Assembly: GCA_036568605.1 (NCBI GenBank)
Contig: DATCSE010000265.1
Coordinates: 1 to 6,366, forward strand
Reading direction: 5' to 3'
Source: DATCSE01 sp036568605
Lineage (GTDB): Bacteria > Pseudomonadota > Gammaproteobacteria > Burkholderiales > Burkholderiaceae_C
Length of the DNA: 6,366 nucleotides
In this document: piece after piece, positions 1 to 5,406 of the stretch
Position numbering within the stretch: the first letter of the stretch is position 1
Layout: each line of letters begins with the position of its first letter
The notes under the pieces: generated by a model
Database searches by the model: none
Told to the model about the DNA's origin: nothing
Seen by the model: only the letters and a program-made list of their open reading frames with translations
Program-made: the position numbers and the translations under genes

Positions 1-1
1 C

Positions 2-676
2 GCGACTTTCGTGCTGGTCGTCGTCGGCATCGCGCATGGGCGTTGGGTCACGGCACATGCCTGCCGCGTGATCCGCACGCATCCGTTCCCGGCGTTCCTG
101 CGCGACAAGGTGCGCGCCGCGCATCCGCAGCTCGACGATGCGGCGCTGCGCGACGTCGAGCGCGGGCTGCGCCAGTTCTTCCTTGCGTGCGCGCAGGCCG
201 GCGGACGTTTCGTCGCGATGCCGTCCAAGGTGGTCGACACGCTGTGGCACGAGTTCATCCTGCACACGCGCGGCTACGAGGCGTTCTGCCGCAAGGCCTA
301 TGGCCGCATGCTGCACCACACGCCGGCCGAGGCGCTGCCGTCCGAGTCGCAGGCCAGCCGCGCGACGCGGCAGTTCGCCGGGTTGCGCCGCGCCTGGTAC
401 TGGAGCTGCAAGGAAGAAGCGATCGATCCGCGCAAGCCGAACCGGCTGCCGCTGCTGTTCGCGCTCGACGGATCGCTCGCGATCGCCGGCGGGTACGTCT
501 ATGTGCCCGACTGCACGCTGCTCGGCGCAGACCGCGGCGGCACGCACTGCGGAGACAGCTTCGGCTGCGGATCGTCCTGCGGATCAGGCAGCGACGGCAG
601 CAGCAGCGATGGCGGTGGTGACGGAGGAGGAGACGGGGGAGGGGACGGCGGCGGAGGCGGTTGCGGCGGCGACTGA
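2..676 (+). CDS. Glycine-rich-domain-like protein with WHxFILHT motif, 5' end open
   Basis: Function unknown. The frame is open to the left edge, so the true start may lie outside; the first possible start inside is GTG at 11, with no ribosome binding site visible, and residue numbers below count from it. Residues 1-8 are hydrophobic and could be the end of a truncated membrane segment. The core (about 25-155) carries MPSKVVDTLWHEFILHTRGY (70-89), followed by FCRKAYGRMLHHTP. This Val-Asp-x-x-Trp-His pattern resembles bacterial and plant glycine-rich domain (GRDP/DUF1399-like) proteins, a match made from memory. His80, His85, His102 and His103 are candidate functional residues. The tail (about 180-221) is almost purely Gly, Ser, Asp and Cys, with DGGG repeated several times and cysteines at 180, 186, 190 and 218. 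The gene converges on the minus-strand YceI gene with a 25-base gap. The coding call is firm because the core is non-random in composition; the family call is moderate. Confidence 0.8.
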   Translation, partial: ATFVLVVVGIAHGRWVTAHACRVIRTHPFPAFLRDKVRAAHPQLDDAALRDVERGLRQFFLACAQAGGRFVAMPSKVVDTLWHEFILHTRGYEAFCRKAYGRMLHHTPAEALPSESQASRATRQFAGLRRAWYWSCKEEAIDPRKPNRLPLLFALDGSLAIAGGYVYVPDCTLLGADRGGTHCGDSFGCGSSCGSGSDGSSSDGGGDGGGDGGGDGGGGGCGGD

Positions 677-690
677 CGCGCACCGCCTCC
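653..690. terminator. Inverted repeat between convergent genes, possible bidirectional terminator
   Basis: GGAGGCGGT at 653-661 is matched by its exact reverse complement ACCGCCTCC at 682-690, leaving a 20-base loop that contains the stop codon of the plus-strand gene. The repeat lies at the meeting point of two convergent genes, where a shared terminator would be expected. Neither strand has a T-run after the stem, so an intrinsic terminator is doubtful; part of the left arm is simply the glycine-codon tract. Confidence 0.25.
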
Positions 691-701
691 AGCAAGATGC
701 C

Positions 702-1274
702 TTACTGCTTGACGGCCTCGACCTGGACCAGCAGGTGGATGCTGTCGGGCAGGCCGTAGGTCAGCCCGTAGTTCATGCCCCACTGGCTGCGCGCGATCGT
801 GGTCTCGAAATCGCCGCCGCAGACCTCGCGCTTGAGCATCGGGTTGTTGTAGCAGTTGAAGTTGGTCGCCTTCAGCGTCACCGGCAGCGTCTTGCCGAGC
901 AGCGTCAGCGAGCCCACCACCTCGGCGACCTTGTCGCCGTTGAAGCTGAACTTCTCGCCCACGAACTTGGCGCTGCCGCCGCCGTCGTTCACGTTGAAGA
1001 AGTCCTTGCTCTTCAGGTGCGTGTCCAGCGGCGCGACGCCGGTCGACACCGAGCCCAGGTCGATCGTGATGTCGGCCTTGCCGCTCTTGCCGGCCTTGTC
1101 GAAGCTGACCGTGCCTTCCTTCTTGTCGAAGCGGCCGCGCAGCGTCGAGGTGCCGAAGTGGGTCGCCTCGAAGGTCACGAAGGTGTGGGTCGGGTCGATG
1201 CTGTAGGTGGCGATGTCGGCCTGCGCGAAGCCGGCGGCAGCGGCGAGGAGGGCGGCGACGAGGGTCTTTTTCAT
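702..1274 (-). CDS. YceI family periplasmic protein (paralogue B)
   Basis: This 190-residue protein is a secreted YceI-family lipocalin-like beta barrel. Members with known structures bind polyisoprenoid or similar amphiphilic lipids in a central pocket; the ligand here is unknown. It begins with a clear Sec signal peptide, MKKTLVAALLAAAAGFAQA, with likely cleavage after residue 19. The mature part starts with YSIDPTHTFVTFEATHFG and continues with RGRFDKKEGTVSFD and the family-typical ITIDLGSVSTG around residues 69-79. Near the C-terminal third, NCYNNPMLKREVCGGDFETT holds two cysteines that could form a disulphide in the periplasm, and SQWGMNYG follows. Length is normal for the family. The ATG at 1274 is the only sensible start because it gives the signal peptide, yet no Shine-Dalgarno-like purine run precedes it. 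It is the last gene of the b561-YceI-YceI set, 64 bases after the previous stop. Confidence 0.93.
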   Translation of the reverse strand: MKKTLVAALLAAAAGFAQADIATYSIDPTHTFVTFEATHFGTSTLRGRFDKKEGTVSFDKAGKSGKADITIDLGSVSTGVAPLDTHLKSKDFFNVNDGGGSAKFVGEKFSFNGDKVAEVVGSLTLLGKTLPVTLKATNFNCYNNPMLKREVCGGDFETTIARSQWGMNYGLTYGLPDSIHLLVQVEAVKQ

Positions 1275-1300
1275 GGTTCGGTTGTCGTAGGGTTGGACGT

Positions 1301-1335
1301 GGGAAACGCGATGGAAACGGGATGGGGGAAACGCG
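1301..1335. repeat. Short imperfect tandem repeat between the two YceI genes
   Basis: GGGAAACGCG occurs exactly at 1301-1310 and again at 1326-1335, with a related TGGAAACGG at 1312-1320 between them, giving roughly three units spaced about 12-13 bases. In the transcript this reads as three GTTTCC-containing units just after the stop codon of the first YceI gene. Function is unknown and it may be chance. Confidence 0.4.
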
Positions 1336-1338
1336 CGC

Positions 1339-1902
1339 TCAGATCGGCGCGACGCCGCTCAGCGCCAGCTTGAACTTGACCTGCACGTCGTTGGCGACCA
1401 TGGACGTGTCCTTCCAGTCGCCGTCGCCGATCTTGAAGTCCAGCCGCTTGATCGTGAACGTGCCGCTGACGGTCGTCGCCGCGCCGCTCTGCGCGAGGCT
1501 CACCGGGACGACGACGTTCTGGCTCGTGCCCTTGATCGTCAGCTTGCCGGCGACCTCGTACTTGCCGGGCCCGGCCGCTTTGGCGCCGGCGCTCTGGAAG
1601 GTCGCCTGCGGGAATTTCTTGCTGTCGAACCAGTCGGGCTTCGCGAGCTCGGCCTCGGTCTCGGCGACGCCCAGCGAGACGCTGCCCAGGTCGATCGTGA
1701 AGGCGATCTTCGCGGCCTCCGGCTTCTTCGGATCGAACGCGACCTGGGCGTCGAACTTCTTGAACTTGCCGTCGACCGGCACGCCCATCTGCTTGCTGGT
1801 GAACGCGATCTCGCTTTGCGCCGGCACGATCTGCTGGGCGCAGGCCGATCCGGCCGCGGCCGCCAGCAGCGAAGCTGCGGCGATAGTCAGGTAAGTCTTC
1901 AT
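1339..1902 (-). CDS. YceI family periplasmic protein (paralogue A)
   Basis: This 187-residue protein is a second YceI-family periplasmic lipocalin-like protein. A Sec signal peptide (MKTYLTIAAASLLAAAAGSACA, cleavage likely after residue 22, before QQIVP) is followed by SEIAFTSKQMGVPVDGKFKK, a strand-rich opening typical of the family, then FTIDLGSVSLG at about 68-78. DSKKFPQATFQS and the paired strands GKLTIKGTSQNVVVPVSL match the normal YceI order. The mature part has no cysteine, unlike paralogue B, and the two proteins differ enough that they are distinct subtypes rather than a recent duplication. The ATG at 1902 lies 22 bases after the cytochrome b561 stop, so co-transcription is very likely; only a weak GAAAG element precedes it. 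Pairing with a b561 gene matches the E. coli yceJ-yceI arrangement, which suggests a shared role in membrane redox or isoprenoid/quinone handling, as inference only. Confidence 0.93.
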   Translation of the reverse strand: MKTYLTIAAASLLAAAAGSACAQQIVPAQSEIAFTSKQMGVPVDGKFKKFDAQVAFDPKKPEAAKIAFTIDLGSVSLGVAETEAELAKPDWFDSKKFPQATFQSAGAKAAGPGKYEVAGKLTIKGTSQNVVVPVSLAQSGAATTVSGTFTIKRLDFKIGDGDWKDTSMVANDVQVKFKLALSGVAPI

Positions 1903-1924
1903 CGTGGGTGAGGCTTTCGGAAAT

Positions 1925-2458
1925 TCAGGTGCGCTGCGGCCACATGCGGGTCAGCAGCCCGTCGCGATCGACGAAGTGGTGTTTCAGCGCCGCCGCGATG
2001 TGGGCCACGACGACCAGGCCCAGCGCATAGGCCAGCGTCCAGTGCAGCGGCTTGATGATCTCGGCGAGCGCCTTGTCGGCCGGCACGAGGTTCGGCAACG
2101 GCAGCACGCCGAAGACGACGATCGGGAAGCCGGCCGCCGAGCTGTAGGCCCAGCCGGCCAGCGGCACGGCGAAGAACAGCCCGTACAGCGCGCGATGGGT
2201 CCATTGCGCGGCGCGTTGCTGCCACGGCGCCATCGGCACGTCGGCCGGCGGCCGGTGCGTCAGGCGCCACGCCAGGCGCGCGATGGACAGCGCGAGGATC
2301 GTGATCCCGGCCCACTTGTGCCAGTTGTAGAGCTTCAGGCGCTGCGGCGACAGCGGCAGGCCGGTCATGTAGAGGCCGACGCAGAACGTGCCGAGCAGCG
2401 CCACGGCGATCAGCCAATGCAACGCGATCGCGGTGTGGGTGTAGCGCGGGGTGGGCAT
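1925..2458 (-). CDS. Cytochrome b561 family inner-membrane protein
   Basis: The product is a 177-residue di-heme b-type cytochrome of the bacterial cytochrome b561 (CybB/YceJ) family, expected to move electrons between quinol and an acceptor in the inner membrane. Four hydrophobic segments are visible, at about 9-31, 47-66, 89-107 and 137-158. Candidate heme ligands sit where the family places them: His14 (ALHWL), His47 (NWHKWAG), His139 (PLHWTLAY) and His153 (VAHIAAALKHHF). ATG at 2458 was chosen because it places the RYTHTAIALHW motif directly at the N-terminus, as is usual; an in-frame TTG at 2521 would add 21 residues unlike the family. The ribosome binding site is weak (AGAG about 9 bases upstream). 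It is the first gene of the minus-strand set with two YceI genes. No own promoter could be assigned in the 157 bases upstream. Confidence 0.93.
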   Translation of the reverse strand: MPTPRYTHTAIALHWLIAVALLGTFCVGLYMTGLPLSPQRLKLYNWHKWAGITILALSIARLAWRLTHRPPADVPMAPWQQRAAQWTHRALYGLFFAVPLAGWAYSSAAGFPIVVFGVLPLPNLVPADKALAEIIKPLHWTLAYALGLVVVAHIAAALKHHFVDRDGLLTRMWPQRT

Positions 2459-2556
2459 GGGCGCGGACTCTATGGGCAGCCCGCGCGGCCGGCCTTCGAC
2501 CAAGTTGATGGGACCCTTCAAAAAAATTGCGGAACGACGGCCTCGATCTGCGAACC

Positions 2557-2599
2557 GGATTCGAAATCCTGCGGCAGCGGAGGCACGCGCGCCGCAGGA
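2557..2599 (-). terminator. Stem-loop downstream of the TonB receptor gene, possible terminator
   Basis: Read on the minus strand, TCCTGCGGC (2599-2591) pairs perfectly with GCCGCAGGA (2575-2567), a 9-bp GC-rich stem with a 15-base loop starting 17 bases after the receptor stop codon. A second small hairpin, GGATT-CGA-AATCC on the plus strand (2557-2569), overlaps the distal arm, so the two cannot form fully together. Only three T residues follow the main stem directly; a run of seven T (2526-2520) comes about 40 bases later. Position fits a terminator separating the receptor from the b561 operon, but the weak T-tract leaves it uncertain. Confidence 0.4.
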
Positions 2600-2615
2600 C
2601 TCGGGTCCGTCGCCG

Positions 2616-4790
2616 TCAGAACGAGAACGGCTTGCTGAACGCCACGTAGAGGCTGCGCCGCGCGCCGAACTGCGGGGCGCCGACGCCGATGCCGCTGCCG
2701 TCGCGCAGCTCGTAGACGCGGTCGAACAGGTTGATCGCGGAGAGCCGCACGTCGAACTTGCCCAGCGACGCGGTCTGGAAGGTCCGCGAGGCCGACGCGT
2801 TGACCGTCGTGTAGCTCGGCAAATGCTCGGTGTTCGCGAAGCCGCGCCGCAGGCCGCTGCCGTACAGCACGTCGGTGCCCAGCGTCGTCGCCTCGTCGAG
2901 CTTGTAGCTCAGCCCGGCGGACGCGGCGACCGTCTGGTCGTGGTCCAGGTGCACCCAGTTCTGCGCGATGTAGGCGAGCTCGTCCTCGTCGAAGTTGAAC
3001 TGTCCGGTTTCGATGCCCTTGCCCATCGCGCGCGAGATGCCGACGTTCAGGTAGCCCGACAGCTTCTCGTCCTTGTACGAGGCCGACAGCTCGAGCCCGT
3101 AGATCCGGCCGCGCTCGAAGTTGAACGCCGAGTAGATCAGCGCGTTGCCGAACTGGCCTTCGTCCTGCAGATGCCGCACCTTGCGGTAGTAGGCATCGGC
3201 GCCCAGCGTCAGGCGCGGCGTGAGCGAGTGCGAAATGCCGAGGTCGAAGTAGTCCGAGCGCTCCGAGCGCACCGCGGTGTTCGCGTCCGACGGCAGCGCG
3301 TTGGTCGTGCCGAGGAATTTCTGCACCGAGGTCGTGTCGATCTTCTCGGTCGGCGGCGGCGTGAAGTAGCGCGCGTAGCCGGCATGCAGCCGCGTGTCGG
3401 TGCCGAGCTGGTAGACCAGGCCGAGGCGCGGGCTGAGCTGCGACTCGTCGGTGACCGTCGAGACCTGGTCGTAGCGCAGCCCGTAGTTGACCGTCAGCGC
3501 CTTGGTCGGCTGCCATTCGTCCTGCACGTACACGCCGTACAGGTGCCCGGTGATCTTCGCGTTGTCGACGATGGTGACCGGCGTGCCGCTGGTCTGATTG
3601 CCGTCGGCGTCGGCCGGGAACACCTGCGAGCTGTTGGCGACGCCGGCGCGCTCGCGCTGCGCGTAGACGCCGGCGCGCAGCGTGTGGTTCGCGCCGAGCG
3701 CGGTGCTCAGGTCGAACTGCAGCCCGGTGGTCTCGTTCTTGCGCAGCACGTCGGCGGCGACGCCGAAGTACGCGAGGTCGCCGGCCGGGTCGGGCTCGTA
3801 GTGCACGTCGGAGTAGCGGTGCAGCAGCGAGACCTGGTAGTCGACGCCGGCGCCGAAGGTCGACTGGAACGACAGCACCTGGAAGCTGTTCTTCTCGCGC
3901 TGGTTCGCATCCAGGTCGGACGACGCGGGCACGGTCATCGTGTCCAGCGTGAAGTCCGGCGTCTGGCCCGGCACGTTGGGGATCTGGAAGCGGTTGTTGG
4001 CGCTGCCCAGCATCAGGTTCACGCGGCTTTCCTCGCCGAGCAGGTAGCTCAGGTATGCGAAGCCCTTGCCCTGGCGGGTCTGGTCGTGCAGCGCGTTCTT
4101 CTCGGGCGTCGGGTTCTCGATGCCGATGTCGTTGCCCAGGTACGAGCCGGTCACGAAGTAGCTGAGGTTGCCCTGCGTGCCGCCGACGTTCGCGCTGATC
4201 TCGCGATGCCCGCGCGTGCCGAACATCAAGTCGACGCTGCCGCCGTTCGCGAGCTCGGCGCCCTTGGTCTGGATGTCGACGACGCCGGCCGTGCGGTAGC
4301 CGTACTGCGCCGGCAGCGCGCCGGTGAGCACGTTGATGTTCTGGGCGAAGCGCGTGTCCAGCGCCTGGCCGAAGCCGCTGATCGACTCGGGGATCACGAT
4401 GCCGTTGATGCGGTACTGCAGGTTCGCGTGATCGCCGCGCACATGCAGCTGGCCGTACGAGTCACCGACGACGCCGGGCGCGCGCAGCACGACCTGGTTC
4501 AGCGGCGTCGCGTCGCCGAGCGGCAGCGCGGCGATGTCGGCCGAGTCGAAGCGGTAGATCGTGCTGCCGGTGTCGGGCGAGAGCGAGCTGCGCGCGGCGT
4601 CGAGCTTGGCGCGCTTGCCGGTGACCTCGACCTCCGTGAGTTGCTTGACCGGCGTTGCGCCGGCCGACGGTGCCGATGCGGCGGCCGCGGCCGCTGGCGC
4701 GGCCGTGCTGGATTGGGCGAGCGCATCGCCGCCCGCGAGAGCCAGCGCCAGGCCTGCGGCGGCGCTGACGTGGAAGGAACGTGTGTCCAT
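2616..4790 (-). CDS. TonB-dependent outer-membrane receptor
   Basis: This 724-residue protein is a TonB-dependent outer-membrane transporter that would import a ligand using energy passed by TonB-ExbBD. It has a signal peptide (about 1-25, ending ALA before QSS), an alanine-rich linker (27-47), and a TonB-box-like TEVEVTGKR (52-60). The plug spans about 65-178, with LNQVVLRAPGVVGDSYGQ, LHVRGDHANLQYRINGI and VDIQTKG motifs. A 22-strand-type beta barrel follows, including NYGLRYDQVS and SPRLGLVYQ. The end is SLYVAFSKPFSF, whose terminal Phe is the usual signal for barrel insertion. No N-terminal STN signalling domain is present, so it is not a FecA-type signalling receptor. ATG at 4790 is supported by AGGA about 6 bases upstream. 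The substrate is not readable from sequence. A CxxC protein gene lies 135 bases upstream on the same strand, which hints at metal uptake. No Fur-type box or cobalamin riboswitch was recognised. Confidence 0.95.
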   Translation of the reverse strand: MDTRSFHVSAAAGLALALAGGDALAQSSTAAPAAAAAASAPSAGATPVKQLTEVEVTGKRAKLDAARSSLSPDTGSTIYRFDSADIAALPLGDATPLNQVVLRAPGVVGDSYGQLHVRGDHANLQYRINGIVIPESISGFGQALDTRFAQNINVLTGALPAQYGYRTAGVVDIQTKGAELANGGSVDLMFGTRGHREISANVGGTQGNLSYFVTGSYLGNDIGIENPTPEKNALHDQTRQGKGFAYLSYLLGEESRVNLMLGSANNRFQIPNVPGQTPDFTLDTMTVPASSDLDANQREKNSFQVLSFQSTFGAGVDYQVSLLHRYSDVHYEPDPAGDLAYFGVAADVLRKNETTGLQFDLSTALGANHTLRAGVYAQRERAGVANSSQVFPADADGNQTSGTPVTIVDNAKITGHLYGVYVQDEWQPTKALTVNYGLRYDQVSTVTDESQLSPRLGLVYQLGTDTRLHAGYARYFTPPPTEKIDTTSVQKFLGTTNALPSDANTAVRSERSDYFDLGISHSLTPRLTLGADAYYRKVRHLQDEGQFGNALIYSAFNFERGRIYGLELSASYKDEKLSGYLNVGISRAMGKGIETGQFNFDEDELAYIAQNWVHLDHDQTVAASAGLSYKLDEATTLGTDVLYGSGLRRGFANTEHLPSYTTVNASASRTFQTASLGKFDVRLSAINLFDRVYELRDGSGIGVGAPQFGARRSLYVAFSKPFSF

Positions 4791-4866
4791 GATCGTCCTG
4801 AGGAATGCAAGGGAGCGGCGGCTCGTCGCCGAGCGGCCGGTGCGATGTCGGGGGACGGCGTCAGCG

Positions 4867-4884
4867 CGGCATGGCGCCGTGCCG
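4867..4884. repeat. 18-base near-perfect palindrome upstream of the receptor gene
   Basis: CGGCATGGCGCCGTGCCG reads as its own reverse complement except for one symmetric pair, which forms a T-G wobble in a hairpin. It lies in the 135-base gap between the small DUF2946-like gene and the receptor. It could be an operator or an RNA hairpin that sets the relative expression of the two genes, or chance in GC-rich DNA. Two overlapping shorter stems (4816-4834) lie closer to the receptor start. Confidence 0.25.
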
Positions 4885-4925
4885 GTGCGCGTCAGTCGCG
4901 AACCGCGGCGATGCCGGAGCGCCGA

Positions 4926-5264
4926 TCAGGACAGGACGGGCGGCGCGCGCGAGCGGAATGCGAGCCGCGGCGCGCGTTGCGGCGCGGCGGCCGGCGTGGC
5001 GATGGCGACGGCGCGGTCGGCCGGCGGCAGCACCAGCGTCGGCGGCGCGCCGACCGCCATCGCGCCGAAGGCGATCAGCCCGGCGCACTCGTCGCAGATG
5101 TCGTCCGAGCCGTGCTTGGCCGCCTTCTGCGCGGCCGCGCTGTCGACTGCATCGACCGCGTGGGTCAGCCAGTGCAGCGTCGCATGCTGCTGCCCGAACA
5201 CGAGCAGCAGCGCCAGCACGCCACGGGCGAGCAGGGTGCGCAGCGCGAACGAGCGGAACGACAT
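4926..5264 (-). CDS. Small DUF2946-like membrane/periplasmic protein with CxxC
   Basis: The product is 112 residues of unknown function. An N-terminal hydrophobic segment (about 8-24, LRTLLARGVLALLLVFG) is a membrane anchor or signal peptide. It is followed by QQHATLHWLTHAVD with His27, His31 and His35, then HGSDDICDECAG with His51 and a Cys57-x-x-Cys60 pair. A second hydrophobic stretch runs about 61-80, and the C-terminus ends in RSRAPPVLS. This order (leader, His-rich stretch, CxxC, Arg-x-x-Pro-Pro tail) resembles DUF2946 proteins as I remember them, which often sit beside metal-related TonB receptors. Metal handling is therefore inferred, not shown. The frame stays open much further upstream (to 5558), but the extra 98 residues lie partly antisense to the kinase and look like shadow, so ATG 5264 was chosen; no strong ribosome binding site precedes it. 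The receptor gene follows 135 bases downstream on the same strand, probably co-transcribed. Confidence 0.75.
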   Translation of the reverse strand: MSFRSFALRTLLARGVLALLLVFGQQHATLHWLTHAVDAVDSAAAQKAAKHGSDDICDECAGLIAFGAMAVGAPPTLVLPPADRAVAIATPAAAPQRAPRLAFRSRAPPVLS

Positions 5265-5287
5265 GGGCGCGAAGTCTAAACGTGAAA

Positions 5288-5306
5288 CGCGACACGGCCT
5301 GTCGCG
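5288..5306. promoter_or_regulatory. Inverted repeat in the divergent intergenic region, candidate operator
   Basis: CGCGACA (5288-5294) and its exact reverse complement TGTCGCG (5300-5306) are separated by 5 bases (CGGCC). The repeat sits 23 bases upstream of the small CxxC gene's ATG and about 100 bases upstream of the kinase ATG, in the only intergenic space shared by the two divergent units. The 7-5-7 shape suits a dimeric regulator or a hairpin in the minus-strand leader. No known regulator site was recognised, and no convincing -10/-35 pair could be set around it. Confidence 0.35.
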
Positions 5307-5406
5307 GGCGCGCCGCAATGGCCTTGATGACCCTAGAACGGTGGACACGGAGCGCATGGCCCGTGGGGTAAGCTTGCGACCCCCGCCCGCCGGGCTCGCC
5401 GCTTTC

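Noticed and set aside
619..660. G-rich tract that might form a quadruplex
   Set aside because: It has only two runs of four or more G; the rest are GG pairs. The tract is explained by glycine codons of the protein tail.
138..1373. A 411-codon plus-strand frame crossing the glycine-tailed gene and the first YceI gene
   Set aside because: It crosses two well-supported genes in other frames, and its composition is Arg/Ala/Ser then Val/Ala/Glu rich with no recognisable motif.
2459..2521. TTG start at 2521 for the cytochrome b561 gene
   Set aside because: The added 21 residues are unlike the family, which begins just before the first helix; ATG 2458 fits.
2451..5279. A 942-codon open frame on the plus strand across the receptor gene
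   Set aside because: It is exactly antisense to the TonB receptor and the small CxxC gene, and its translation is an Arg/Val/Ala/Gln-rich low-complexity string with no domain pattern. This is the usual shadow of a high-GC gene.
5342..5374. Possible sigma-70 promoter for the kinase (TGGACA at 5342-5347, TAAGCT at 5369-5374)
   Set aside because: The spacing is 21 bases rather than 16-18 and both boxes are imperfect, so it was not called.
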